The notes under the pieces were generated by a model that had not been told where the DNA came from, made no database searches, and saw nothing but the letters and a program-made list of their open reading frames with translations. A stretch of 64,000 bases of DNA from Halapricum salinum (lineage in GTDB: Archaea; Halobacteriota; Halobacteria; Halobacteriales; Haloarculaceae), in the NCBI RefSeq assembly GCF_004799665.1, contig NZ_CP031310.1, forward strand, positions 3,092,887 through 3,156,886. Reading direction: 5' to 3'. The first letter of the stretch is position 1, and each line of letters starts with the position of its first letter. Below, in pieces: positions 43,163 to 51,232 of the stretch. Position numbers and translations under genes: made by a program.

Positions 43163-44476
43163 TCAGTTGAACGCGTTCATTAGCGCGTCAGTCGTGCTCC
43201 CGACGTCGCGGTTGGAGATAAAGTCACTGAACGCGTCGCCGAAGTTCGACAGTACCGGCGGCACGACGGCCAGCCCGTGCTGGATCGATGGCGGCTGGGC
43301 GTCGGAGTTGGTGAAGTTGTCGTACTGGTCCTGCTGGAACTCGTTCAACTGAGAGACGTCCGCGTCGGAGCGGGGCGGAATCGACCCCTTCTCGCGGTTG
43401 AACGCGATCTGGGCTTCGGTGCCGCCACAGTACTTCAGGAATACCTTCGTCGCCTCTGGGTTCGGTGCTTCCGCCGGGAACGGGAACGAGTCCATGTTCA
43501 GCGCGTAGTGACCCTCCGAGCCGGGGAACGGCACGTGGTCCCAGTCTTCGCCGTAGACGAAGTCTTCGCCGAAGCCACCGGCGGCCCAGTCGCCCTGATG
43601 CATGAACGCCGCTTCGCCGTTCTGCATACGAGTGCTCGCTTCCGGGAATCCGATCGAGGACGCGTCGTCGAACGTGTAATCGATCATCGTGTCGACTGCT
43701 TCGAGTGCCGACTCGACAGCCGATCGACTTCCTTCACCGTTGATGTAATCGTTGTACCCACTCTGACCAGCCTGGGCGAGAAGCACAGTCTCCCAGAGCT
43801 GTCCCGCCGTCCAAGCGGCGTTGGCGTGGGCGTGCGGCGTCGCGTCAGTTTCGCTTGCGACAGTCTCCATCGCATCGAGGACATCCGATGGCGTCGAGAA
43901 CGACGACGGATCGACACCTGCTTCCTCGACGACAGACGTGTTGTAGAACAGGTTGTTGATCCGGTGGATGTTCAACGGCACGGCGACGTACTTACCGTCG
44001 ACCTGTGCTTGCTGTTTCGGGCCTTCGAGGTAGTTGTCTTTGAGGTCGCTGTCCCAGACGTCTCCTTCGAGGTCGCCGTACTGGTCGGCGGTGAATCGCA
44101 GGAGGTTCTTGCCCGGCCATGCCTGCCAGGTACTCGGAGGGTTGCCCGAACTCATCCGCGTCTGGATCGACGAGACGAGGTTCGACCGTGCTGCACCCTG
44201 GACGACAGAGTCCGTGATGTTGACGTCCTCGTTCTCGAACCCGTCTTTCAGCGCCTGGAGGGCGTTTGCACCGTCACCGCTCCCCCACGCGTGGAGAATC
44301 GAGACTTCACCGCTCGCGTTGCCCATTCCGTTGCCGTTGCCACCGTTCCCGTTTCCGTTACCGCCGTTCCCATTCCCGTTGCCACCGCCACCACAGCCGG
44401 CGAGGGCCCCAGCTGTCGCAACGCCTGTCGCTCGAAGAACGTTCCGCCGTGAAATGTATTGATTTTCGTCTGACAT
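43163..44476 (-). CDS. sugar-binding lipoprotein of the ABC importer
   Basis: A 437-residue extracytoplasmic solute-binding protein. A Tat motif (SRRNVLR at 9-15) and lipobox LAGC are followed by a low-complexity Gly/Asn linker with three GNGNGG-type repeats that tethers it to the membrane lipid. The mature part shows a CUT1 binding fold (VSILHAWGSGDGANALQAL, EAAFMHQGDWA). It is first in its operon, and its promoter region carries a 10-bp inverted repeat at 44535-44600. The ligand is inferred from galK/galT nearby, not proven. Confidence 0.9.
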   Translation of the reverse strand: MSDENQYISRRNVLRATGVATAGALAGCGGGGNGNGNGGNGNGNGGNGNGMGNASGEVSILHAWGSGDGANALQALKDGFENEDVNITDSVVQGAARSNLVSSIQTRMSSGNPPSTWQAWPGKNLLRFTADQYGDLEGDVWDSDLKDNYLEGPKQQAQVDGKYVAVPLNIHRINNLFYNTSVVEEAGVDPSSFSTPSDVLDAMETVASETDATPHAHANAAWTAGQLWETVLLAQAGQSGYNDYINGEGSRSAVESALEAVDTMIDYTFDDASSIGFPEASTRMQNGEAAFMHQGDWAAGGFGEDFVYGEDWDHVPFPGSEGHYALNMDSFPFPAEAPNPEATKVFLKYCGGTEAQIAFNREKGSIPPRSDADVSQLNEFQQDQYDNFTNSDAQPPSIQHGLAVVPPVLSNFGDAFSDFISNRDVGSTTDALMNAFN

Positions 44477-44534
44477 GGTGTGACTCCGTTTGTCTAACCG
44501 TGACTATTGTGGCGCTGTATTGCCATCCATTTAA

Positions 44535-44600
44535 TTCTACCCCATTATCCACCATCCTTTATTATTTTTACTAATACAGGACCCTCAAACTGGGGTAGAA
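44535..44600 (-). promoter_or_regulatory. inverted repeat spanning the sugar-importer promoter
   Basis: TTCTACCCCA (44535-44544) and TGGGGTAGAA (44591-44600) are perfect 10-bp inverted halves 46 bases apart. The spacer is the most AT-rich stretch of the locus, with several TATA-like elements. It lies 60-125 bp before the binding-protein start. Candidate operator for a dimeric sugar-responsive regulator bound at both ends. Confidence 0.55.
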
Positions 44601-44609
44601 AATAAACGA

Positions 44610-45593
44610 TTAATTCATATAGTCTAGAGTCACTGGCTCACTCTGTTCTGCGCTCTCGTAGACGGCGTCGATGACGGCCATGTTCGCGACGGTTTCCTCG
44701 CGGTCGATCCGGGGCTGGCGACCAGACTGGACGCTCTCCGCAAAGTGTTCGACCTCTCGCTGGTACTGATCGACGGGATCGAATCGTTCAGTCACGCGCC
44801 GTCCATCGAGTTCGTACTCGATCGTCGCCTCGCGGTCGGTCCCGACGTCGAAGGCGTCCTCGACTTCGAGCCAGCCGTTCTCGGCTTCGACGCGGTAGGT
44901 CTGGACGGCCGGCGTGTCGAACCCCGAGGCGATCCGTGCAGTGGCATCGTCGTACTCCAGCAGTCCCGCCATGTCGGTTTCGACCCCACAGTTGCGACTG
45001 TCCCGCGTTCGCGCGTACACGCGGTCGGGTTCGCCCAGGAACAACCGCGCGGCGCTGATCGCGTAACAGCCGACATCCATCACGCTGCCACCGGCCAGGT
45101 CGGGATCGAGACGTATGTCTCCCGGTCGGTCCCGTAACGCGAACTTGAACGTCGCGTCAACGGCGTGGACGCCCTCGAATTTCTCGTGGACGATTTCGGC
45201 TGCTCGTTCCGTTCGGGGGTGAAAGCGGTACATGAACGCCTCCATCAGCGTCACGCCGCGGTCGGCACAGTAGTCGTGTAGTTGGGCCGCGGACTCTGCG
45301 TCGGCGGTCAGTGGTTTCTCACAGAGGATGTGCAGGCCTGCGTCGGCGGCCTTCCGTGTCCACTCAGCGTGGAGGGCGTTGGGCAGTGGGACGTAGACGG
45401 CGTCGAGATCCTCGTCCCCCAGGAGCGCTTCGTAACTGCCGTAACTCCGAGGGACGTCGAGGTCAGCGGCCACGCTCGCCGCACGATCGGCGTCGCGGGA
45501 GGCGATCGCCAGCACTTCGTGCTCACTCTGTTGGATTCCGGGAATCACGTCTTCGCGTCCGATTTTCGCTGTGGAGAGGATACCAAAACGCAT
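44610..45593 (-). CDS. Gfo/Idh/MocA-family NAD(P)-dependent sugar oxidoreductase
   Basis: A 327-residue two-domain enzyme. The Rossmann part starts MRFGILSTAKIG and contains SRD--RA--VA, DAVYVPLPNALH and the family motif CEKPLT, whose Lys is catalytic. The C-terminal alpha/beta domain includes GGSVMDVGCYAISAARL. Members oxidise sugars or sugar derivatives such as glucose, xylose, galactose or inositol. It runs in the direction of the sugar ABC operon, 133 bp upstream of it. Together with galK/galT it suggests two fates for the imported sugar. ATG 45593 starts the fold. Confidence 0.88.
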   Translation of the reverse strand: MRFGILSTAKIGREDVIPGIQQSEHEVLAIASRDADRAASVAADLDVPRSYGSYEALLGDEDLDAVYVPLPNALHAEWTRKAADAGLHILCEKPLTADAESAAQLHDYCADRGVTLMEAFMYRFHPRTERAAEIVHEKFEGVHAVDATFKFALRDRPGDIRLDPDLAGGSVMDVGCYAISAARLFLGEPDRVYARTRDSRNCGVETDMAGLLEYDDATARIASGFDTPAVQTYRVEAENGWLEVEDAFDVGTDREATIEYELDGRRVTERFDPVDQYQREVEHFAESVQSGRQPRIDREETVANMAVIDAVYESAEQSEPVTLDYMN

Positions 45594-45671
45594 ACAGGCC
45601 GTTGTGCGGGCCGCGGGATAAGTCTTCGACGCACCAGAGTCGTTTAGTCGGGGCCGTTCGAACCCCCGTCT

Positions 45672-47081
45672 ATGGCAGACGACGATTACCGAACGGAGGC
45701 GGACAGTCTCGGAGAGATGCAGGTTCCGGCCGATGCCTACTGGGGCGCACAGACCCAGCGCGCGGTCGAGAACTTCCCGATCAGTGGGATCACCTTCGGC
45801 CGGCGGTTCGTGCGCGCGCTCGGAATCGTCAAGAAATCCGCCGCGAAGGCCAATCGCGACCTCGGCACGATCCCCGAAGACAAAGCCGACTGTATCATCG
45901 AAGCCGCCGACGAGGTCATCGCGGGCGAGCACGACGAGCAGTTCCCCGTCGACGTCTTTCAGACCGGGAGCGGAACCTCGACGAACATGAACGCCAACGA
46001 GGTCATCGCCAACCGCGCGACCGAGCTCTACGGCGGCGAGATCGGAACTCGGGAGATCCATCCCAACGACCACGTCAACTTCGGCCAGTCGAGCAACGAC
46101 GTGATCCCCACGGCGATGCACGTCGCCTCGGGCGAGGCCGTCGTCAACGACGTCCTGCCCGCGCTCGCGACACTCAAAGATGCGCTCGAAGCCAAAGAGG
46201 AGGAGTTTGAAGACGTCGTCAAGACGGGCCGCACCCATCTGCAGGACGCGACGCCAGTCACCCTGGGCCAGGAGTTCGGGGGCTACCGCACCCAGATCGA
46301 GAAGGGGATCGAGCGCGTCGAGAGCGTCCGCCCCCGACTCGAAGAACTCGCGCTCGGTGGAACTGCCGTCGGTACAGGCCTGAACACCCATCCTGAGTTC
46401 CCAGAACGGGCCGCGCGGTACATCGGCGAGGAGACGGGGATTCCGTTCCGAGAGGCCGACGATCACTTCGAGGCCCAGGCCGCCCACGACGCCATGAGCG
46501 AGGCCCACGGCGCGCTCCGGACCGTCGCCGGATCGCTGAACAAGATCGCCAACGATCTCCGGTTGCTCGCTTCCGGACCGCGAAACGGCCTCGGCGAGAT
46601 TGACCAGCCCGAGAACCAGCCGGGATCGTCGATCATGCCCGGCAAGATCAATCCCGTCGTCGCCGAAGCCGTGAATCAGGTCCACAAGCAGGTCGTGGGC
46701 AACGACGCGGCCGTCTCCGCCGGTGCGGCGGAGGGGCAGATCGACCTCAACCTCTACAAGCCCTTGCTCGCGCACAACTTCCTCCAGAGCGCCGAGTTGA
46801 TCACGAACGGTAGCGAGGTCTTCGCCGAGAAGTTCGTCGCCAAACTGGAGGCCGACCGCGAACACTGCGAGGAGCGCGTCCAGCAGAGCATGGCGCTGGC
46901 GACAGCGCTGAATCCGGCTATCGGCTACGACAAAGCCAGTAAGGTCGCGAAGAAGGCCCTGGCCGAGAACAAGACGATCCGCGAGGTCGTGCTCGAAGAG
47001 GGATATCTCGACGAGGACGAGGTCGACGAGGTGCTGGATCCGCGGAAGATGACCGAGCGGGGGATCCTGGGAGAAGAGTAG
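45672..47081 (+). CDS. fumC: class II fumarate hydratase
   Basis: A 469-residue enzyme of the aspartase/fumarase superfamily that interconverts fumarate and malate in the TCA cycle. Motifs: GSGTSTNMNANEVIANRA, NDHVNFGQSSND, THLQDATPVTLGQEF and the superfamily signature GSSIMPGKINPV. Length is normal. It is divergent from the oxidoreductase gene and monocistronic. The last codons and stop are echoed 62 bp downstream as a 20-bp near-copy. Confidence 0.94.
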   Translation: MADDDYRTEADSLGEMQVPADAYWGAQTQRAVENFPISGITFGRRFVRALGIVKKSAAKANRDLGTIPEDKADCIIEAADEVIAGEHDEQFPVDVFQTGSGTSTNMNANEVIANRATELYGGEIGTREIHPNDHVNFGQSSNDVIPTAMHVASGEAVVNDVLPALATLKDALEAKEEEFEDVVKTGRTHLQDATPVTLGQEFGGYRTQIEKGIERVESVRPRLEELALGGTAVGTGLNTHPEFPERAARYIGEETGIPFREADDHFEAQAAHDAMSEAHGALRTVAGSLNKIANDLRLLASGPRNGLGEIDQPENQPGSSIMPGKINPVVAEAVNQVHKQVVGNDAAVSAGAAEGQIDLNLYKPLLAHNFLQSAELITNGSEVFAEKFVAKLEADREHCEERVQQSMALATALNPAIGYDKASKVAKKALAENKTIREVVLEEGYLDEDEVDEVLDPRKMTERGILGEE

Positions 47082-47151
47082 GCAGTGAGGAGCGCGTCAG
47101 CGTCTCCGAACAGTAGTCTTCTCAGAGGGGAGGAGAAGAGTAGACAGTGAG
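47070..47151. repeat. short duplication across the fumC stop codon
   Basis: GGAGAAGAGTAGGCAGTGAG at 47070-47089, covering the last fumC codons and stop, recurs at 47132-47151 with one mismatch. The period is 62 bp. The second copy is non-coding. Confidence 0.75.
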
Positions 47152-47177
47152 CGGGGACAGTCGCAATCCCGGGCGGA

Positions 47178-48065
47178 CTACCCCCGAGTCTGATTCAGTG
47201 CTTCGGTGAGCCACGGTGGCTCGTCGAGCCGATTTCGATCGATCGGATCGATCGTGATCGTGAACTCGACAGTCCGGTCACGGCCGATCGGTGACTCGGT
47301 GTAGTTCACGGACAACCGCCGGACGAGTCCGTCTTCGCGGACGATCGCACTGACGCGATAGTCGGCCGAAAACGCGTAGAGACCGCCTGCGGCGTTTCGA
47401 CCGTCGAGCCGGTAGTGCGGTTCGCCCCGCCAGGTCGTCCGTTCGACGGAGATATTCTCGACCCAGAGTGCTTGCTGGACGACGATGGGTGTGTTGCGAA
47501 GTCTGACGTTCGGTCGGGACAACCCCAGCCGCGCGTAGGTCACGTTCGAATCTCGCACCGAGCGTTCCACCGCGAGCGTCCTGTTTCTGAACACGCTCTG
47601 GTTGATCGTCGTCGCGGTGTCGCGTTCGAGGTAGACGATTCGCTTCGACTCGTCGTATCGATAGGTCCGATCGGGGAGCAACGCGACAGTCCGGTTGACC
47701 TTCGCCCGCCGGTCGTCTACTTCGACGCCGACCGTCTGCCAGGTCCGGCGCTCGTGGATCCTGACGGCCTGCTGCTGGAGCACGGCTCGATGAGCGCGCG
47801 CCAGGTCGCCCGATCCGATCGTCGACTCGTTGGTGATCCCGTCGATCGGTATCTCACTGACTTCGGGGGGATCGTCCCTGAGTTCAGGCACCGGAATTTC
47901 GGCTGGCGGCTGTGGCGTCGGAACCGGTGTTCGGTCGTCCTCGACGTCCGGCACGGGTGCGGGTGTGACCGACTCTGCCGGCCCCGATTGCTCGGTATCG
48001 CTCGGCAGCGAACACCCCGAGAGGACGAGGAGAAGGGCAACCCCGATCGACACGGACCAGCGCAT
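47178..48065 (-). CDS. haloarchaeal lipoprotein of unknown function
   Basis: A 295-residue secreted protein. A signal peptide with lipobox VLSGC (Cys20) precedes a Pro/Thr/Val-rich linker (about 25-65) and a beta-rich domain with many charged residues. The domain resembles the LolA/LppX-like haloarchaeal outer-face lipoproteins (YRYDESKRIVYLERD, a repeated strand pattern), but I do not recognise it firmly. ATG 48065 is chosen because the signal peptide starts there. The upstream gap holds a hairpin-bearing tandem repeat. Confidence 0.75.
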   Translation of the reverse strand: MRWSVSIGVALLLVLSGCSLPSDTEQSGPAESVTPAPVPDVEDDRTPVPTPQPPAEIPVPELRDDPPEVSEIPIDGITNESTIGSGDLARAHRAVLQQQAVRIHERRTWQTVGVEVDDRRAKVNRTVALLPDRTYRYDESKRIVYLERDTATTINQSVFRNRTLAVERSVRDSNVTYARLGLSRPNVRLRNTPIVVQQALWVENISVERTTWRGEPHYRLDGRNAAGGLYAFSADYRVSAIVREDGLVRRLSVNYTESPIGRDRTVEFTITIDPIDRNRLDEPPWLTEALNQTRG

Positions 48066-48150
48066 ATATCGACTGTGTTCGTCCCGGATCGGTAAAAGGA
48101 GCGTGCAGGAACAGTTCGGGCGCTGCCTTCTCGCCGTCTCGCTGAGCGAC

Positions 48151-48288
48151 CATTGGATCGGCTCGCACAAGCGCGAACAAGTGGGGTCCCGGCAGGACGG
48201 TATCGTCCCGACGAGAGAGCATTGGATAGGCTCGCATGAACGCGAGCCAGTGGGGGTCCCGGCAGGACGATACCGTCCTGCCGAGACA
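48151..48288. repeat. two-copy tandem repeat with hairpins, period 69 bp
   Basis: Copies start at 48151 and 48220 with CATTGGAT-GGCTCGCA, then GCGA-C-AGTGGG, then GGTCCCGGCAGGACG. Each copy can fold at its end: in copy 2 CGGCAGGACG-atac-CGTCCTGCCG (48260-48283) is a perfect 10-bp stem, and copy 1 has the same stem with two mismatches. The repeat lies in the gap between the divergent lipoprotein and gatE genes. Confidence 0.85.
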
Positions 48289-48294
48289 GTGTGC

Positions 48295-48299
48295 TTTTT
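48295..48299 (+). promoter_or_regulatory. T-run before gatE: TATA-like or terminator-like
   Basis: A TTTTT run lies about 28 bp before the gatE ATG, where a TATA box is expected for a leaderless mRNA. It also follows the perfect hairpin 48260-48283 by 11 bases, giving a terminator-like look. Either reading is possible. Confidence 0.3.
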
Positions 48300-48324
48300 G
48301 TCCACGCCCTCGCAGTCTCTGGCA

Positions 48325-50196
48325 ATGACCGAGGACTTCGACTACGAGGATCTGGGGCTGATCGCCGGCCTCGAGATCCACCAGCAACTCGATACAGAAG
48401 CCAAGCTCTTCTGTAACTGTCCGACGCGCCTGCGCGAACCAGAGGAGTCGACCCGCCGACTGACTCGGTATCTCCATCCGACCAAGAGCGAACTCGGCGA
48501 ACTCGACGAGGCTGCGCTCGAAGAGAGTCAGGTCGAACGCGAGTTCGAATATCTGGCTTACGACTCGACCTGCCTAGTCGAGGAAGACGACGAACCGCCA
48601 CACCGAATCGACGACGAAGCGCTCACGGTCGCTCTCGAGATTGCCCAGCTACTCGAGATGGAGCCGGTCGATCAGGTCCACCCGATGCGCAAGCTCGTCA
48701 TCGACGGCTCGAACACGTCGGGATTCCAGCGTACCATGTTGATCGCCGACGACGGTGAGATCCAGACCGACGACGGCCCCGTAGGCGTCGAAGACCTCAT
48801 GCTCGAAGAGGAGAGCGCCCAGCGCGTCGAAGAAACTGATTCGGGCGTGCGCTACTCGCTCGATCGACTCGGAATCCCACTCGTCGAGATCGGCACGAAG
48901 CCGGACATCCGCTCGCCCGAACAGGCTCGCGAGGCCGCCGAACAGATCGGCATGCTCCTGCGCTCGACCGGCCACGTCAAGCGCGGCCTGGGAACCATCC
49001 GCCAGGACGTCAACGTCTCGATCGCCGAGGGCTCGCGGATCGAGCTCAAGGGAGTCCAGAGCCTCGACGACATCGACGACATCGTCCGCAACGAGGTCCG
49101 CCGCCAGGTCGAACTGGTCGAGATCGCCGACGAACTCGACGCACGCGACGCCAGCGTCGGCACGCCCGAAGATGTCTCCAAGGTGTTCGAGGACACCGAT
49201 TCCGGCGTCATCCGGGGCGCACTCGATAGTGGCGGCGTAGTCAAAGCCGTCCGACTCGAAGGATTCGACGGGATCGTGGGTCGGGAGATTCAGCCCGACC
49301 GCCGTCTCGGGACCGAGTTCTCCGACCACGCAAAGCGCCACGGCGCGGGCGGGATCTTCCACACCGACGAACTCCCCGCCTACGGCGTAACCGACGCGGA
49401 AGTCGACGCGCTCCGCGAGGCCGTCGACGCCGGGCCCGAGGATGCGGTCGCAATCGTCGCCGACGACCCAGAGACGGCCGAACTGGCGATCGAGGCGGTC
49501 GCCAACCGGGCCGAGACCGCACTCGAAGGCGTCCCCGAGGAGACTCGCGACGCCAACGAGGACGCCACCTCACGATACCTGCGGCCACTCCCCGGTGCGG
49601 CGCGGATGTACCCCGAAACGGACGTCCCGCCGGTCGAACCGGACGTCAGTTCGGTCGAGACGCCCGAACTCCTCACCGAGAAGGTCGAGCGCTACCAGGC
49701 CGAATACGACCTGGACGCCGGACTCGCCGAGCAGGCCGCCTACGGCGAGCACATGCCGCTGTTTGAGGATGTCGTCGCACAGGGGGTCGATCCCACGCTC
49801 GCAGCTGGCACGCTCGAATCCACGCTGACCGCGCTCCGTCGTGACGACGTCTCCGTCGAGAATCTCACCGACGAGCACCTCCGAGACACGCTCGTCCTCG
49901 TCGACGAGGGCGACGTCCCCAACGAGGGACTGGAAGACCTCCTGACGGCACTCGCGGAGAACCCCGAGTTGACGGCCGAGGAGGCCGTCGAGCAGGAAGA
50001 CCTCGGTGGCGTCGCCGAAGACGAAGTCCGCGAGGCGGTCGTCGAGGTCGTCGAACGAAACGCCGAGCAGGTCGAGAGCGAGGGGATGGGCGCGTTCTCC
50101 GGGCTGATGGGCGAGTGCATGGGCGCGCTCCGCGGGAAAGCAGACGGCGACCTCGTCAGTAGCGTCCTGCGCGAGGAGATCCAGAAGCGATCCTGA
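48325..50196 (+). CDS. gatE: Glu-tRNA(Gln) amidotransferase subunit E
   Basis: A 623-residue archaeal GatE, which with GatD converts Glu-tRNA(Gln) to Gln-tRNA(Gln). The GatB-like cradle opens with GLIAGLEIHQQLDTEAKLFCNCPT and includes MRKLVIDGSNTSGFQRT and IGTKPDI. A GAD (AspRS-like) insertion follows at about 270-400, and the C-terminal helical/YqeY-type tail ends in GMGAFSGLMGECMGALRGKADG. Length distinguishes it from bacterial GatB (about 480). ATG 48325 is chosen because the family starts there. GatD is not in this window. Confidence 0.95.
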   Translation: MTEDFDYEDLGLIAGLEIHQQLDTEAKLFCNCPTRLREPEESTRRLTRYLHPTKSELGELDEAALEESQVEREFEYLAYDSTCLVEEDDEPPHRIDDEALTVALEIAQLLEMEPVDQVHPMRKLVIDGSNTSGFQRTMLIADDGEIQTDDGPVGVEDLMLEEESAQRVEETDSGVRYSLDRLGIPLVEIGTKPDIRSPEQAREAAEQIGMLLRSTGHVKRGLGTIRQDVNVSIAEGSRIELKGVQSLDDIDDIVRNEVRRQVELVEIADELDARDASVGTPEDVSKVFEDTDSGVIRGALDSGGVVKAVRLEGFDGIVGREIQPDRRLGTEFSDHAKRHGAGGIFHTDELPAYGVTDAEVDALREAVDAGPEDAVAIVADDPETAELAIEAVANRAETALEGVPEETRDANEDATSRYLRPLPGAARMYPETDVPPVEPDVSSVETPELLTEKVERYQAEYDLDAGLAEQAAYGEHMPLFEDVVAQGVDPTLAAGTLESTLTALRRDDVSVENLTDEHLRDTLVLVDEGDVPNEGLEDLLTALAENPELTAEEAVEQEDLGGVAEDEVREAVVEVVERNAEQVESEGMGAFSGLMGECMGALRGKADGDLVSSVLREEIQKRS

Positions 50197-50222
50197 CCAC
50201 ACCCCGACCGGAGCCACTCACC

Positions 50223-50648
50223 ATGTACTCCCGCGCGCACGGTGCGATCTCGCTCGCGACCGGCGTCGGTCTCGTCGCGACCGGCGTGGAGTGGCTCCAC
50301 CCGCTGGTGGTCGTCGGCTACGCCGTGGCGATCGGCGTCGGGATCGACTTAGATCACTTTCTGATCGCCCGCTACAACACGGGGAGTTGGCGGGCGCTTC
50401 GGTACGTCTTCTCGAAGCCCCGCCGCGCGCTGGGCGATCAGTCGACGATCTTCCGTGAGGACGATCTCGGCCCGTTCGAGCGACTCCTGAGCCACGTCGT
50501 CATCATCGGACTCGCGGTTCTGGCGACGTGGCTGGTCGCCCCTTCGCTTGGGGTGATCACGGCGGTCACGCTGTACGGCCACGTACTCTCGGATCTGGTG
50601 GCCGACGTCCGAATGTTCGAGGTACACGTGCGCGGCAATTCACTGTAG
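50223..50648 (+). CDS. small membrane protein, YdjM-like
   Basis: A 141-residue membrane protein with about three or four helices. It has IDLDHFLIAR after helix 2 and GHVLSDLVADV near the end, a spaced His/Asp pattern reminiscent of membrane-bound YdjM-type predicted metal-dependent hydrolases, though shorter. It begins 26 bp after gatE and could be co-transcribed. Function is unknown. Confidence 0.75.
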   Translation: MYSRAHGAISLATGVGLVATGVEWLHPLVVVGYAVAIGVGIDLDHFLIARYNTGSWRALRYVFSKPRRALGDQSTIFREDDLGPFERLLSHVVIIGLAVLATWLVAPSLGVITAVTLYGHVLSDLVADVRMFEVHVRGNSL

Positions 50649-50707
50649 GCAGTCATCCTGTGACGGCGGTCGGTAGATTGTCGGTTCTGCGGGCCGTTGT
50701 CGTCGCC

Positions 50708-51226
50708 ATGGCTACGGCACTGTCACAGTGGATACGGCCGACGGTCGATCTCGACCGGACAGACGCCATGCTGGCCCTGCTGGTCGTCGTCGCGGTCAAC
50801 GCCGTCGGTGCAGCACCGGCGATCCTCGGCGGCCCGAACTCCGAGTGGTTCGCGAACCTGGAGAAGCCGGCACTGTACCCGCCGACGTGGGCCTTCGGCG
50901 TCGTCTGGACGCTGCTGTTCTCGCTGATGGGGATCGCCGTGTATCTCGTCGCCAGGAACGGCCTGGATCGTGGACCCGTCAAACTGGCCCTCGGGCTGTT
51001 CGTCCTGCAGTTCGCGTTCAACGTCGCGTGGACGCCGGTCTTCTTCGCGCTCGAACGGCCGCTGGCCGCCCTCGGCGTGATCGTCGTCCTCGACGTCCTC
51101 GTGGCGGTCACCATCGTCGCGTTCGCCCGGATCGAACGCGTGGCGGCGACGCTGCTGGTCCCGTATCTGCTCTGGACGCTCTTTGCGACGCTTCTGAACT
51201 ACCAATTCTGGGCACTGAATGCCTGA
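50708..51226 (+). CDS. tspO: TspO/MBR family protein
   Basis: A 172-residue five-helix membrane protein. Family marks: ANLEKPALYPPTWAFGVVWTLLF in the first loop and helix 2, NVAWTPVFFAL in helix 3, and the LLVPYLLWTLFATLLNY C-terminal helix with its Trp/Asn. TspO binds tetrapyrroles and other ligands and is linked to porphyrin and stress responses in microbes. ATG 50708 follows the family; about 20 N-terminal residues are polar. Convergent with the glucoamylase gene. Confidence 0.92.
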   Translation: MATALSQWIRPTVDLDRTDAMLALLVVVAVNAVGAAPAILGGPNSEWFANLEKPALYPPTWAFGVVWTLLFSLMGIAVYLVARNGLDRGPVKLALGLFVLQFAFNVAWTPVFFALERPLAALGVIVVLDVLVAVTIVAFARIERVAATLLVPYLLWTLFATLLNYQFWALNA

Positions 51227-51232
51227 AGTCCC

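Noticed and set aside
43277-44452. 391-codon plus frame opposite the sugar-binding protein
   Set aside because: The minus strand carries a Tat signal, lipobox and binding fold; the plus frame is its complement.
48260-48299. Riboswitch before gatE
   Set aside because: The hairpin and T-run look terminator-like, but there is no ligand-binding core, and the T-run position fits a TATA box for a leaderless gene.
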